A stretch of 56,054 nucleotides of DNA from a virus. A program made the translations under genes and the position numbers. Numbering within the stretch: position 1 is the stretch's first letter; every line of letters begins with the position of its first letter. The notes beneath the pieces were generated by a model. The model did no database searches and was not told the origin of the DNA. It saw nothing but the letters and a program-made list of their open reading frames with translations. This document shows, piece after piece, positions 25,569-33,387 of this stretch. The DNA is taken from IMG/VR virus record IMGVR_UViG_3300025138_000048, positions 1 through 56,054 of that record, one strand, 5' to 3'.

Positions 25569-26579
25569 ATGAAATTTATATTATCAATACTGCTGAGCAT
25601 ATTCTGCTTAGTTAGTACAGGACAGACTATTGTCTCAACAACCCCAGAAAATAAAAACGCTATACTAGAAGAATTCACAGGTATTTACTGTGTATATTGT
25701 CCAGATGGACATTTAATTGCAAATAATTTAAAATATTCCTACCCTAATGATTTATTTTTACTAAATTTACATACAGGAGGATACGCTAACCCAGGTCAAA
25801 GTGGTGATCCTGATTTTAGGGTTTTAGAAAATGATAGTATTGCTGATTTATCAAGTTTAGCTGGTTACCCAGCAGGAACGGTTAATAGATACCAATTTCC
25901 AATGTCTCAAGGTGGTGGTACTGCAATGAGTAGAGGAGATTGGGCAGATGCAGTTCAAGATATTATATCTCAACCTTCATATTTAAATGTTGGTATATTA
26001 GCTGAACATGATACTTTAAATGATTATATTAACATTACAGCTGAAGTTTATTATACAGATTCTTTAGAAATAGATGGTTTTGGGTTTCAAGATGTAAACT
26101 ATTTAAACATAGTATTAACACAAGACAGTGTATTAGGACCTCAAACAGGTGGTTCGCAATACAACCCAGGAGCTATTGTACCCGGTCCTTGGCAACCAAC
26201 TTATTCACATCAACATATGGTAAGAGAGTACATTACAGGACAATGGGGTGTACAGTTAAATAATATGAATACACTTGTATATCCTGGTGATCTTTTTACT
26301 AATACTTTTACATATTATATTCCAAATAATATTAATGATATTATATTTGACATTAATAATATAAAGGTAACTGCATATGTAACTGAAAACCCATTTGGAG
26401 AAATAGTAACAGGTACAGGTTGTAACATAACTTTACCAGCTCCTCCACCAGTATCTGTAGCAGAAGTACTATCTAACATAAATGATAATGAAATTTATGA
26501 TATTTTTGGAAGAATTATAAATAATACACAAAAAAATACACTTTATATTAAAAATGGTGCAAAGTTTATAATATTTTAA
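25569..26579 (+). CDS. Omp28-like secreted protein with CxxC and T9SS-like C-terminal signal
   Basis: A 336-residue protein. The start at 25569 gives a clean signal peptide (MKFILSILLSIFCLVSTGQ); an in-frame ATG at 25533 would bury it. ILEEFTGIYCVYC places a thioredoxin-like CxxC at residues 41-44, as in Omp28-related proteins of Bacteroidetes. The last 40 residues contain IYDIFGRII and LYIKNGAKF, resembling the C-terminal sorting domain of the type IX secretion system. If exported by the host T9SS, the protein would be displayed or released at the cell surface. This is very unusual for a phage. Confidence 0.75.
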   Translation: MKFILSILLSIFCLVSTGQTIVSTTPENKNAILEEFTGIYCVYCPDGHLIANNLKYSYPNDLFLLNLHTGGYANPGQSGDPDFRVLENDSIADLSSLAGYPAGTVNRYQFPMSQGGGTAMSRGDWADAVQDIISQPSYLNVGILAEHDTLNDYINITAEVYYTDSLEIDGFGFQDVNYLNIVLTQDSVLGPQTGGSQYNPGAIVPGPWQPTYSHQHMVREYITGQWGVQLNNMNTLVYPGDLFTNTFTYYIPNNINDIIFDINNIKVTAYVTENPFGEIVTGTGCNITLPAPPPVSVAEVLSNINDNEIYDIFGRIINNTQKNTLYIKNGAKFIIF

Positions 26580-26609
26580 AACATCTTCTTAAAAACTTAT
26601 GCGAAAGAA

Positions 26610-26641
26610 TTTGGTTCCCCAAAATACCTTTCGTATATTTA
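26610..26641 (+). promoter_or_regulatory. Bacteroides-type promoter
   Basis: TTTG at 26610-26613, a 20-base spacer starting GTTCCCC, and TATATTTA at 26634-26641 preceded by TTCG. It drives the SWIM zinc-finger gene at 26659. Confidence 0.78.
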
Positions 26642-26658
26642 TGTCATAAATAAAGGTT

Positions 26659-27099
26659 ATGGCACTTTGGAAATTTACAAATAAGAATAAATACGGTACA
26701 TTACGTTCAAGAATCATGTATAGACCCAATGGAAAAGCATTTTCACATGGTCCTGGATTTGGTTCATTTGTTAATGTACAGATGTTTAGATACGAGTATA
26801 AACATGAAATATTACCACCACATTTAGTTGTATTTGGCGATAAAAAGTATATTGTACCTACATGGCAAGAAGTAGATATAAATACAACTGTGGATGATAT
26901 TACATGGATAAAACCAAAACCAGTAATTACAAGATCAGAAACAGTTATAAAAACATTTAAAAGTGGTAGTAGTGATACTACATATACTACAAAATATTAC
27001 CCAACATCAGGTAAATATTTTTGTGATTGTCCTGGGTCTTGGAGATCGTTAGGTAATTGTAAACATATAAAACAAATGAGAGATGATAAAAAACATTAA
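26659..27099 (+). CDS. SWIM zinc-finger protein
   Basis: A 146-residue protein with a C-terminal SWIM finger: FCDCPG, then NCKHIKQM, giving the CxC and CxH ligands. SWIM domains bind DNA or proteins. The N-terminal part has MYRPNGKAFSHGPGFGS and strands typical of a small phage domain. It is the first gene after the promoter at 26610, so probably expressed early. Confidence 0.75.
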   Translation: MALWKFTNKNKYGTLRSRIMYRPNGKAFSHGPGFGSFVNVQMFRYEYKHEILPPHLVVFGDKKYIVPTWQEVDINTTVDDITWIKPKPVITRSETVIKTFKSGSSDTTYTTKYYPTSGKYFCDCPGSWRSLGNCKHIKQMRDDKKH

Positions 27100-27259
27100 A
27101 AACCACTTATTAACATATCTATTTTCAGATTGGATGACAAATGAAAAGGATGTATCTAAGATTATTAGTTTGAAAGATACACTTCAAACTCAACAAAATG
27201 AATTAACAGGGCATAAACCAATAATTGGATTTAGCCAATCACGAAATAAAATCAATTAA
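27083..27259 (+). CDS. hypothetical 58-residue protein
   Basis: A small protein (MIKNIKNHLLTYLFSDWMTN, then a charged C-terminus) overlapping the SWIM gene end by 17 bases and followed one base later by the next small gene. Coding evidence is the open frame and packing only. Confidence 0.42.
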   Translation: MIKNIKNHLLTYLFSDWMTNEKDVSKIISLKDTLQTQQNELTGHKPIIGFSQSRNKIN

Positions 27260-27260
27260 T

Positions 27261-27398
27261 ATGAATCAGCAAGAAGAAGATCGTCAATTTAGACAAGGTA
27301 GAAGTAAAGAACAAGTAAAATCCAGTTATATAGGAGCATCAATTGCCATGGTTGGGTTAATTATATTATCAATATTAGCAGTAATATTTTCACAATGA
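27261..27398 (+). CDS. small single-pass membrane protein, 45 residues
   Basis: A polar, charged N-terminus (NQQEEDRQFRQGRSKEQ) followed by one membrane segment (IAMVGLIILSILAVIF) at the C-terminus. It is a tail-anchored type of micro-protein. It overlaps the next gene by ATGA. Confidence 0.58.
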   Translation: MNQQEEDRQFRQGRSKEQVKSSYIGASIAMVGLIILSILAVIFSQ

Positions 27399-27805
27399 GT
27401 AGAGGTAGACCAACAGAACAAGTAGAAGTAAGAACAAAATACGAACAAGTATTTTATGAATATCCTTCTAAACCAGAATTAGGTTATACTATGACTTGGT
27501 TTTATGATATATCAAAAGCACCTAATGGTCCTTATAAAACAGAATGTACATATCCTCGTAGTTTTAAATTTCCTAAAGTGAAAATAGAAAAAAATAAGGC
27601 ATATAGTAAAATGCCAGTTGTGTTAGTTTTCAAGACTTCTAATAGAAGTAACGCAAAAACTAAAATGAAAGTTTGGAGGAATACAAATATAGATTATATA
27701 GCATCTGCCGATAAACTTCCAGGTGTTCCTGAAAAAGCAATAATATTACATTTATCGATTGGTGAAGGTTTTATTAAAAAATATAAACAGGAATATAATC
27801 TTTAA
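27395..27805 (+). CDS. hypothetical protein
   Basis: A 136-residue basic protein with probable beta structure (YTMTWFYDISKAPNGPY, MPVVLVFKTSNRSN). No recognised family. A TATGTATAAT motif follows its stop, just before the next gene. Confidence 0.6.
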   Translation: MSRGRPTEQVEVRTKYEQVFYEYPSKPELGYTMTWFYDISKAPNGPYKTECTYPRSFKFPKVKIEKNKAYSKMPVVLVFKTSNRSNAKTKMKVWRNTNIDYIASADKLPGVPEKAIILHLSIGEGFIKKYKQEYNL

Positions 27806-27815
27806 TATGTATAAT
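27806..27815 (+). promoter_or_regulatory. weak match to the candidate late promoter motif
   Basis: TATGTATAAT lies 17 bases before the ATG at 27833 and differs by two positions from TATTTATAAC. Confidence 0.3.
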
Positions 27816-27832
27816 AAAAGAACAAAAAGATA

Positions 27833-28513
27833 ATGGCAACAAGAGCATTAATAGCATATTTAGATGATAGTAAGCAACTAACATCAACCTACAACCATTA
27901 CGATGGTTATCCTGAATATCTAGGTAAAATATTAAAGGAACACTACAATGGAGAAGCATTAGCCAAATCTGTAGCTAGTAAAGGTTATATTTCAAATATA
28001 GATGAAGATGGGACTATCAATTCAAAATTTAATGAACCAGCAGATATAATGGTACTTGATGAAGGAGCATTTACAGCAGGAATGCAAATTGGAGAAAAAG
28101 TAGTTGAATATGGTGGTGATTATGGGTATATTTGGTTTAATAGCACATGGAATGTTGTAAAAAATAATGGTGTTGAGAGTATGGCTAAGCAGTTAGACAC
28201 TGAATTAGGAGAATCAGGTATGTTTATGGTAGATGAAAATTTAAATAAATTAAAAGTAGAAAATATTATGGAAGAAGGTTACGAAGCAAAATGGGCTAAA
28301 TTTTTAAATGAAGCCAAAGAATTAGATTTTGATGTTATTAAAAATTATATTTCAAAAAACAAAAATATTGATGGAGATGATTTTGCACTAGATGCTTATA
28401 TCGATTCATTAAAAAATAGCTTTAGAATAAGCAAAGACGACTACGCAGATTACGAAATGGACGATTACATTGAGGATTTCGATAATTACGTCGCAGATAA
28501 AATGGACTCATAA
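27833..28513 (+). CDS. conserved phage protein (DGYPEYLG type)
   Basis: A 226-residue acidic protein. The start (ATRALIAYLDD, then YNHYDGYPEYLGKILKEHY) matches a protein type common in large phages, where a similar WDGYPEYxG block occurs near the N-terminus. The C-terminus is very acidic. Codon use changes near 28425-28505, where C-ending codons become frequent. Function is unknown. Confidence 0.65.
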   Translation: MATRALIAYLDDSKQLTSTYNHYDGYPEYLGKILKEHYNGEALAKSVASKGYISNIDEDGTINSKFNEPADIMVLDEGAFTAGMQIGEKVVEYGGDYGYIWFNSTWNVVKNNGVESMAKQLDTELGESGMFMVDENLNKLKVENIMEEGYEAKWAKFLNEAKELDFDVIKNYISKNKNIDGDDFALDAYIDSLKNSFRISKDDYADYEMDDYIEDFDNYVADKMDS

Positions 28514-28527
28514 GTCTATTAAAAGAA

Positions 28528-28647
28528 CCAACCTTTATACTATAGGTTGGATAACACGGTCAAATTTATTATCGTTCCCGTTCGACATTTGAATAATGTA
28601 CAAGTCGGCTACGATAAGTTATCTTAAGTAGTAGGCCACTACGTTTT
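28528..28647 (+). ncRNA. structured leader with mutually exclusive hairpins (candidate attenuator)
   Basis: A non-coding stretch before the outer-membrane barrel gene. A 7-bp hairpin (CCAACCT 28528-28534 with AGGTTGG 28544-28550) comes first. Then GGCTAC (28607-28612) can pair with GTAGGCC (28631-28637, one bulged G). Alternatively GTAGT (28628-28632) pairs with ACTAC (28638-28642), and that form is followed by GTTTTC. The two later structures exclude each other, like an anti-terminator and a terminator. The T-run is short, so the switch is a hypothesis. No known riboswitch class is recognised. Confidence 0.45.
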
Positions 28648-28681
28648 CAAATTAAACTAATTATTAACAAAAATCAAAAAA

Positions 28682-29107
28682 ATGAAAAAAATGATTTTAA
28701 CATTAGCTCTATCTCTGCTTGTTGCAGTTGGGGTTAATGCACAAAATGTAAAAGGTGACTGGTACGTAGGTACAGGTGACATCGCAAATTTATCATGGAC
28801 TGAATGGTCTGTATCTCCTTCAATGGGTTATGCAGTATCAGACAAACTAATGGTAGGTTTAAATGTATCTCAAACTGATTCAAGTTCAGATTTAGAGTTA
28901 GATATACATGCAAGATATTTTATGACACTAGGTGGTCATGATTTATTCTTATATGGATCTGCTCCAAATTTAGATACTGACAATATAAGTTTGGGTTTAG
29001 GAAAAATGTTTACACTGCATAAAGGTGTATTTGTTGATCCTAAAATCGTTTATAATGTAGGAGAAAAAACGACTAACATGATGTTAGGGTTTGGACTTAA
29101 GTTTTAA
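28682..29107 (+). CDS. small outer-membrane beta-barrel protein
   Basis: A 141-residue protein with a signal peptide (ILTLALSLLVAVGVNAQ) and about eight amphipathic strands, ending in aromatic GLKF, the usual terminal signature of outer-membrane barrels. It would insert in the host outer membrane. Possible roles are receptor masking or superinfection exclusion, which are inferences. An internal ATG at 28691 is an alternative start. A long structured leader precedes it, suggesting regulated expression. Confidence 0.75.
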   Translation: MKKMILTLALSLLVAVGVNAQNVKGDWYVGTGDIANLSWTEWSVSPSMGYAVSDKLMVGLNVSQTDSSSDLELDIHARYFMTLGGHDLFLYGSAPNLDTDNISLGLGKMFTLHKGVFVDPKIVYNVGEKTTNMMLGFGLKF

Positions 29108-29133
29108 TTATTGTTTAACTTAAAATAAATAAA

Positions 29134-29361
29134 ATGGAAAATGTAATCAAGTATGTAACAGGATTTTTTAGTGGATTATTGTCAATTATGATGGCAGTGG
29201 TACCAGTAGCAATTCTGTGGAATGTATTAACTGGTGGAACGGTATTCGGAATGGATATTGTAGCTAATTTAACAGCACTACTAAACACTTTTGGTGATGG
29301 TGGATTTGTTGGATTAATAGCACTAGTTATTTTAACTAAATTTTTCGTAGATAGAAAATAA
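29134..29361 (+). CDS. small two-pass membrane protein
   Basis: A 75-residue protein with two membrane segments (about residues 10-32 and 50-71) joined by a short loop (GGTVFGMDIVANL). Size and topology would fit a class II holin, but nothing specific proves that. It lies between the outer-membrane barrel gene and a strong terminator, so the two form one short transcription unit. Confidence 0.65.
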   Translation: MENVIKYVTGFFSGLLSIMMAVVPVAILWNVLTGGTVFGMDIVANLTALLNTFGDGGFVGLIALVILTKFFVDRK

Positions 29362-29386
29362 GTTAATTAAAACTACAAATAAAAGG

Positions 29387-29420
29387 ACCGGTGTATCCGT
29401 TTGGATACCCGGTTTTTTTT
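29387..29420 (+). terminator. strong intrinsic terminator
   Basis: ACCGGTGTATCC (29387-29398) pairs with GGATACCCGGT (29403-29413) with one bulged base around a GTTT loop, followed by a run of T to 29420. It ends the barrel/membrane-protein unit. Confidence 0.9.
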
Positions 29421-29431
29421 ATGTATATTTA
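29400..29431 (+). promoter_or_regulatory. Bacteroides-type promoter nested in the terminator
   Basis: TTTG at 29400-29403 lies in the terminator loop, and TATATTTA at 29424-29431 lies after the T-run with a 20-base spacer. It would start the HNH gene at 29454. A second TATATTTA at 29434-29441 lacks a -33 partner. Confidence 0.6.
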
Positions 29432-29453
29432 CGTATATTTAAAAGCAAAAGTT

Positions 29454-29831
29454 ATGTGTAATGTTAGTTGGTGTAATAGAAAAACTGAATTTTATAACGC
29501 TTCACAGCGATATAAATACTGTTCTATTCATAATCAGTATAAAAAATATGCTGCTAATGCCCCATCTAGACCACATTTAATGTATAAAGTTGAAAAAATA
29601 TTAAATAATGAATTAAAATGTGAAGAATGTGGTTATGATGCTAAAAAATTTCACCCTAATAGACCCATAAAACAATTAGCAGGATTATTTGATGTTGATC
29701 ATATTATATCAGATACTAAACATACGATTGAAGGTGAACAACCATCAAATTATAAATTATTATGTAAACAGTGTCATATATTAAAATCATATGATAATGG
29801 TGATTTTATATCAAAAAATAATAGAAAGTAA
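29454..29831 (+). CDS. HNH endonuclease-like protein
   Basis: A 125-residue protein with zinc-binding CEECG near residue 55, FDVDHI as the catalytic-type His strand near 77, and NYKLLCKQCHILK closing the HNH fold. The N-terminus has its own cysteines (CNVSWC, then YCSIH), perhaps a second finger. The ATG at 29454 is chosen because an upstream in-frame ATG at 29391 lies inside the terminator and before the promoter -7 element. HNH proteins in phages are often homing or packaging-linked nucleases. Confidence 0.8.
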   Translation: MCNVSWCNRKTEFYNASQRYKYCSIHNQYKKYAANAPSRPHLMYKVEKILNNELKCEECGYDAKKFHPNRPIKQLAGLFDVDHIISDTKHTIEGEQPSNYKLLCKQCHILKSYDNGDFISKNNRK

Positions 29832-29842
29832 ATGCGAAAAAA

Positions 29843-29874
29843 TTTGGTTACCGCAAATAGGGTTCGTATATTTA
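29843..29874 (+). promoter_or_regulatory. Bacteroides-type promoter with start-site repeat and leader hairpin
   Basis: TTTG at 29843-29846, a 20-base spacer (GTTACCGCA...) and TATATTTA at 29867-29874. TTTAC-N3-GTAAA-like symmetry covers the predicted start. A small hairpin (GGT-GAGA-ACC, 29887-29896) follows 13 bases after the -7 element. Confidence 0.8.
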
Positions 29875-29925
29875 CAGGGTAAAACAGGTGAGAACCCAAA
29901 TAATATTAATTAAAAAATAAAGGTT

Positions 29926-30720
29926 ATGTTAAATCAAGAAAAAATAAGTTCGAAAAAAGTAGTTGAAACTCCAACATTAAAGATGAGTGTAAAAACTGTT
30001 AAAATGAATAATTTAAATTTTGATAAAAAATTATTTGAACCAATGGCAACTGGAACTAAAGTTGATGCATTTTTTAGTGCTGAAGGTGGTGTTATGCCTG
30101 GTACAAATGTTGTAGTTACTGGTGATCCTGGTGTTGGTAAAACAACAGTATTATTAGATATATTAGGTGATCTTCAAATGAAGGGTAAAAAATGTTTGTT
30201 TATAAGTGGAGAAATGAATGCTATCGATATGGTAGGATATGTTCGTAGATTTCCAAAATTTGGTGATTTAGATATATTATTTATGGGTGATTATGCTGAA
30301 GTAAATCCTGATGTAGTATTAAGAACAGCACTTAAAGAAGGATATGATTGTGTATTAATAGATTCATTAGCAGAAATAAGTGATAATTATGTTGATCATT
30401 TTGGAGGTACTGGTAAATCAAATACTAATAGAATACTTCAATTACTTGATGAGCATAATCAAGCTAGTAATGATGCTAAAATAAATAGTACATTTTTAAT
30501 AATACAACAAGTTACTAAAGGTGGAACGTTTGTTGGGTCAAATAAAATAAAGCATATGACAACAGCAATGGGTCATTTAAAATTTGATAGTGATGGAGGT
30601 AGATTTTTTCACTTTAGTAAAAATCGTAGAGGTGGAAATGGTAACAAATTATTTTTTAATTTAGATAGTAAAAATAAAGTAAATTGGTTATTTGATGAGC
30701 CTATAAACATGGGGGTATAA
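29926..30720 (+). CDS. RadA/KaiC-like RecA-fold ATPase
   Basis: A 264-residue ATPase with Walker A GDPGVGKT at 66-73, LFISGEMNA following it as in RadA, Walker B CVLIDS at 142-147, and KNRRG at 232-236, corresponding to the KNRFG motif of RadA/Sms. RadA helps branch migration in recombination. It has no zinc finger or Lon-like domain, so it is the ATPase core only. It may stand in for UvsX-type recombination functions, which are not seen in the window. It has its own early-type promoter. Confidence 0.8.
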   Translation: MLNQEKISSKKVVETPTLKMSVKTVKMNNLNFDKKLFEPMATGTKVDAFFSAEGGVMPGTNVVVTGDPGVGKTTVLLDILGDLQMKGKKCLFISGEMNAIDMVGYVRRFPKFGDLDILFMGDYAEVNPDVVLRTALKEGYDCVLIDSLAEISDNYVDHFGGTGKSNTNRILQLLDEHNQASNDAKINSTFLIIQQVTKGGTFVGSNKIKHMTTAMGHLKFDSDGGRFFHFSKNRRGGNGNKLFFNLDSKNKVNWLFDEPINMGV

Positions 30721-30908
30721 TGATAAATTATTTAATAGTGGGAATAGTATTTACTTTTATAATAGATACTATGAATAATAACTTAAAATCAAGATTAGAA
30801 TTTACTAATTTTGAAAGAATAATATGTGTTATGGTTTGGCCTATTGGATTATTTTCATTTATAGTAGGAATTATAGAAGAATTTTTAAATAATAAAAAAG
30901 ATGATTAA
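30720..30908 (+). CDS. small two-pass membrane protein
   Basis: A 62-residue protein with two hydrophobic segments (about residues 4-17 and 36-52) and a charged tail. It starts by TAATG overlap with the ATPase gene and overlaps the next membrane protein by 8 bases. Function is unknown. Confidence 0.6.
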   Translation: MINYLIVGIVFTFIIDTMNNNLKSRLEFTNFERIICVMVWPIGLFSFIVGIIEEFLNNKKDD

Positions 30909-31257
30909 AGTAGTAGATTTATTAATAGGAGGGGGAATGTTTTTAGTAGCCCATGTATTGACATTTTATCAATTAAATGGACAATTTTTAAAATCCACTG
31001 ATTGGTTTAGAAAAAATGAAATTATAGTAGCAGCTTGTGGTATGATATTATCGTTTTTTTATATTTGGGGAACTAAATATACGGTAGCAGGTGTAGGAGG
31101 TTTATTATGGCCTGCTAGATTTATTGGATTTGGAATTGGTATGATTATATATGCTATATTTGTTGGGTTTCATTTTAATGAAGGTATAACACCAAAAACA
31201 TTAGTTAGTTTAGTATTAGCATTATTGTTAGTATGCATTCAAGTATTATGGAAGTAA
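30901..31257 (+). CDS. four-pass membrane protein, conserved phage type
   Basis: A 118-residue protein with about four membrane segments. The block FYIWGTKYTVAGVGG, then LLWPARFIGFGIGMIIYAIF, looks like a small integral membrane protein family seen in marine T4-like phages. A role in membrane remodelling or transport is possible but unproven. Confidence 0.65.
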   Translation: MIKVVDLLIGGGMFLVAHVLTFYQLNGQFLKSTDWFRKNEIIVAACGMILSFFYIWGTKYTVAGVGGLLWPARFIGFGIGMIIYAIFVGFHFNEGITPKTLVSLVLALLLVCIQVLWK

Positions 31258-31307
31258 AATCGAAAAAGCTTTCTATACAATTATCCAGATTATAATATGT
31301 ATATACA

Positions 31308-31529
31308 ATGATAACAGATTACCTAAAATATGTAAATAATGAAGCCTATGTGGTTAAGCGTGAGACGCCTACCCATATGTTTTCCCAAAAGGGATCGAAT
31401 AAATTGAATATGGAGTTACTTCAAGCGTGGAGGGATTATTTAGGGTGTGATCATGTTTTGAGAACACCAACCCATTTTCTAATGTGTGAAACTATTAGCG
31501 AAGCTGAAATAGTAGAGGAAAATGAGTAA
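31308..31529 (+). CDS. hypothetical protein
   Basis: A 73-residue protein (VVKRETPTHMFSQKGSNKL, LLQAWRDYLGCDHVLRTPTHFL). A TATGTATATA element lies directly before its start. It overlaps the next gene by 8 bases. No family is recognised. Confidence 0.6.
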   Translation: MITDYLKYVNNEAYVVKRETPTHMFSQKGSNKLNMELLQAWRDYLGCDHVLRTPTHFLMCETISEAEIVEENE

Positions 31530-31734
31530 AATTAAGTATGATGAGTTTGATGATGAGATGAATCCATTTCATCCTTGTTTGAAGTGTGGAGCGACTGAAT
31601 TTAGCATGAATTGGGACACTGGATTGTATCAATGCGATAGTTGTGGGCAAACTTTGCAAGCCGAGTATGAAAAGAAAACAAAGAAAACAGTAAAACGTTT
31701 TCGTAATTTAAAAGATGATAATGAAATTTATTAA
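31522..31734 (+). CDS. small zinc-ribbon protein
   Basis: A 70-residue protein with CLKCG and CDSCG, separated by about 16 residues (FSMNWDTGLYQ), a classical zinc ribbon. The tail is strongly basic. It may bind nucleic acid or RNA polymerase. Confidence 0.7.
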   Translation: MSKIKYDEFDDEMNPFHPCLKCGATEFSMNWDTGLYQCDSCGQTLQAEYEKKTKKTVKRFRNLKDDNEIY

Positions 31735-32035
31735 GTATTTAATTGTATGGATTAGCCAACAGTTAGCAATGCCATTTTGGATTGTGGGGCACGTTCATCT
31801 ATCGATGAATATGTCTATTTATGATGATGTAAAAATCCTTTTCGCTTCGCTTGGAATGCATTTAATTGTTGCTGTTGGGTTTTGGTTTGATTGGTTGGAA
31901 TATAAAAAAACTAAGATAGATCATATAAAGAACTTAACCCAAATGATTAATAACAATACTAAGAAGGTGAACGATGCCCACGTTAAAACAAGTCGCATAG
32001 TGGATGAAATAAGTAAAATGAAAATATATAAATAA
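31721..32035 (+). CDS. membrane protein with charged C-terminal tail
   Basis: A 104-residue protein with two hydrophobic stretches (LIVWISQQLAMPFWIVGHV and LGMHLIVAVGFWFDWL) and a helical cytoplasmic tail. The ATG at 21 bases into the overlap region (31721) is preferred; 31715 is an alternative two codons upstream. Function is unknown. Confidence 0.6.
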   Translation: MKFIKYLIVWISQQLAMPFWIVGHVHLSMNMSIYDDVKILFASLGMHLIVAVGFWFDWLEYKKTKIDHIKNLTQMINNNTKKVNDAHVKTSRIVDEISKMKIYK

Positions 32036-32036
32036 T

Positions 32037-32738
32037 ATGAGAAAAATTAAAAACTTTAAGTGGGGATGGATGGAAACATCTGAGCTTGGTGAATTCCACA
32101 AAAAACAAATTAAAGAAGAAATATTTACACAAGGCGCTTATGAAAGGTTTTTTAAAGTAAATAAAGGAGATGTTGTATTAGATGTAGGTGCTTCAACTGG
32201 ACCTTTTACCTATTCTATATTAGATAAAGAACCATCGCGTGTTATTTGTATTGAACCTTCAGATAAAGAATATGATTTATTAGAAGAAAATACTCAATCT
32301 GATAGTAGTGAAGTTATTATAGTTAAAAAAGCAATAGGTCCAGACGATAGTAAAATTACTACAAAGGAAATATTTGGTTCTAATGGAATTTCTGTTGAAG
32401 TACCTTCAATATCATTTCCAACATTTATAAAAGAATATAATATTGATTATATCAATTTTTTAAAAACTGACTGTGAGGGTGGGGAATATAATATTTTTAA
32501 TGAAGAAAATATTGAGTGGATTAAGAAAAATGTTGATGTAATTGTAGGTGAGTGGCATCTTAAGGTACAAGATGGGGATTTAAGAGAAAAATTTAGAGAA
32601 TTTAGAGAGAGATATTTGAAATCATTTCCTAATTTTAAAATATATTCACTTAATGGGGTTGATATTACATGGGATATTTGGAATGAACATTTTATTAAAT
32701 ATTATAATCAAGTAATAATTTATATAGATAATAGATGA
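32037..32738 (+). CDS. FkbM-family methyltransferase
   Basis: A 233-residue enzyme. VVLDVGASTGPFT at 46-58 is SAM motif I, CIEPSDKEYDLL is motif II, and FLKTDCEGGEYNIF is the FkbM-type signature. FkbM enzymes O-methylate sugars or polyketides; in phages and bacteria they often sit in glycan loci. The next gene, overlapping by 4 bases, is of the same type, and a third relative is at 35002. Confidence 0.83.
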   Translation: MRKIKNFKWGWMETSELGEFHKKQIKEEIFTQGAYERFFKVNKGDVVLDVGASTGPFTYSILDKEPSRVICIEPSDKEYDLLEENTQSDSSEVIIVKKAIGPDDSKITTKEIFGSNGISVEVPSISFPTFIKEYNIDYINFLKTDCEGGEYNIFNEENIEWIKKNVDVIVGEWHLKVQDGDLREKFREFRERYLKSFPNFKIYSLNGVDITWDIWNEHFIKYYNQVIIYIDNR

Positions 32739-33295
32739 AAAATTTAATACAAACTGAAGATGGGCAGGATTATAGCCGAGTAGACATTAGATGTTTTAGA
32801 CATGATGGGGTTATTGTAGATGTAGGGTGTTTAGATTGGAATTGGTCAAAAATGTTTATAGGAAAAAAACGAGTTATTGGTATAGATCCTCAAGAAAAAC
32901 CTATTAAAGGTGTTGAATTATTTAAAGGGTTTTTAGGACCTTGTGATGGAATATCTCGTCTTTATGGTAGTGGTCAAGGGGCTGGAATGGCAAATGTAAG
33001 TTCTGAAAGTAACTTATATGATATGATTTCATTTAAAACATTGTGTAAAAAATTTGAAATAGATAAAATATCTGTATTAAAAATAAATATTGAAGGAGCG
33101 GAATACCCATTACTTCATAGTATGACTGTTAGTGATTTTGATAAAATAGATCAAATAGCTGTAAGCTTCCATGATTGGTTAGATAATGATCAATCTGCTT
33201 TAAAATATGCTTCTATAAAATTACTAGAAAAAGTAGGATTTAAAGTAGAATCCATTTTCCCTCAGTGGGGCTGGTATTTAGCTATTAAAAAATAA
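32735..33295 (+). CDS. FkbM-like methyltransferase, shorter relative
   Basis: A 186-residue protein with VIVDVGCLDWNWS as SAM motif I and VLKINIEGAEYPLL as the FkbM-type block, then VSFHDWLDN. It is shorter than its upstream neighbour but keeps the core. It is probably a glycan methyltransferase with a different substrate. A strong early-type promoter starts just after its stop. Confidence 0.75.
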   Translation: MKNLIQTEDGQDYSRVDIRCFRHDGVIVDVGCLDWNWSKMFIGKKRVIGIDPQEKPIKGVELFKGFLGPCDGISRLYGSGQGAGMANVSSESNLYDMISFKTLCKKFEIDKISVLKINIEGAEYPLLHSMTVSDFDKIDQIAVSFHDWLDNDQSALKYASIKLLEKVGFKVESIFPQWGWYLAIKK

Positions 33296-33306
33296 TTGCG
33301 AAAATA

Positions 33307-33338
33307 TTTGGTTACCGCAGAGAGGGTTCGTATATTTA
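33307..33338 (+). promoter_or_regulatory. Bacteroides-type promoter with start-site repeat and leader hairpin
   Basis: TTTG at 33307-33310, a 20-base spacer beginning GTTACCGCA, and TATATTTA at 33331-33338. TTTAC-AAC-GTAAA spans the start site, and the hairpin GGC-AAGAA-GCC follows at 33351-33361. Confidence 0.82.
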
Positions 33339-33387
33339 CAACGTAAATAAGGCAAGAAGCCGGAAAACAAAATTAAAAATAAAGGTT

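Noticed and set aside
29391-29453. Upstream extension of the HNH gene to an ATG at 29391
   Set aside because: That start lies inside the terminator and before the -7 element, so it would not be on the transcript.
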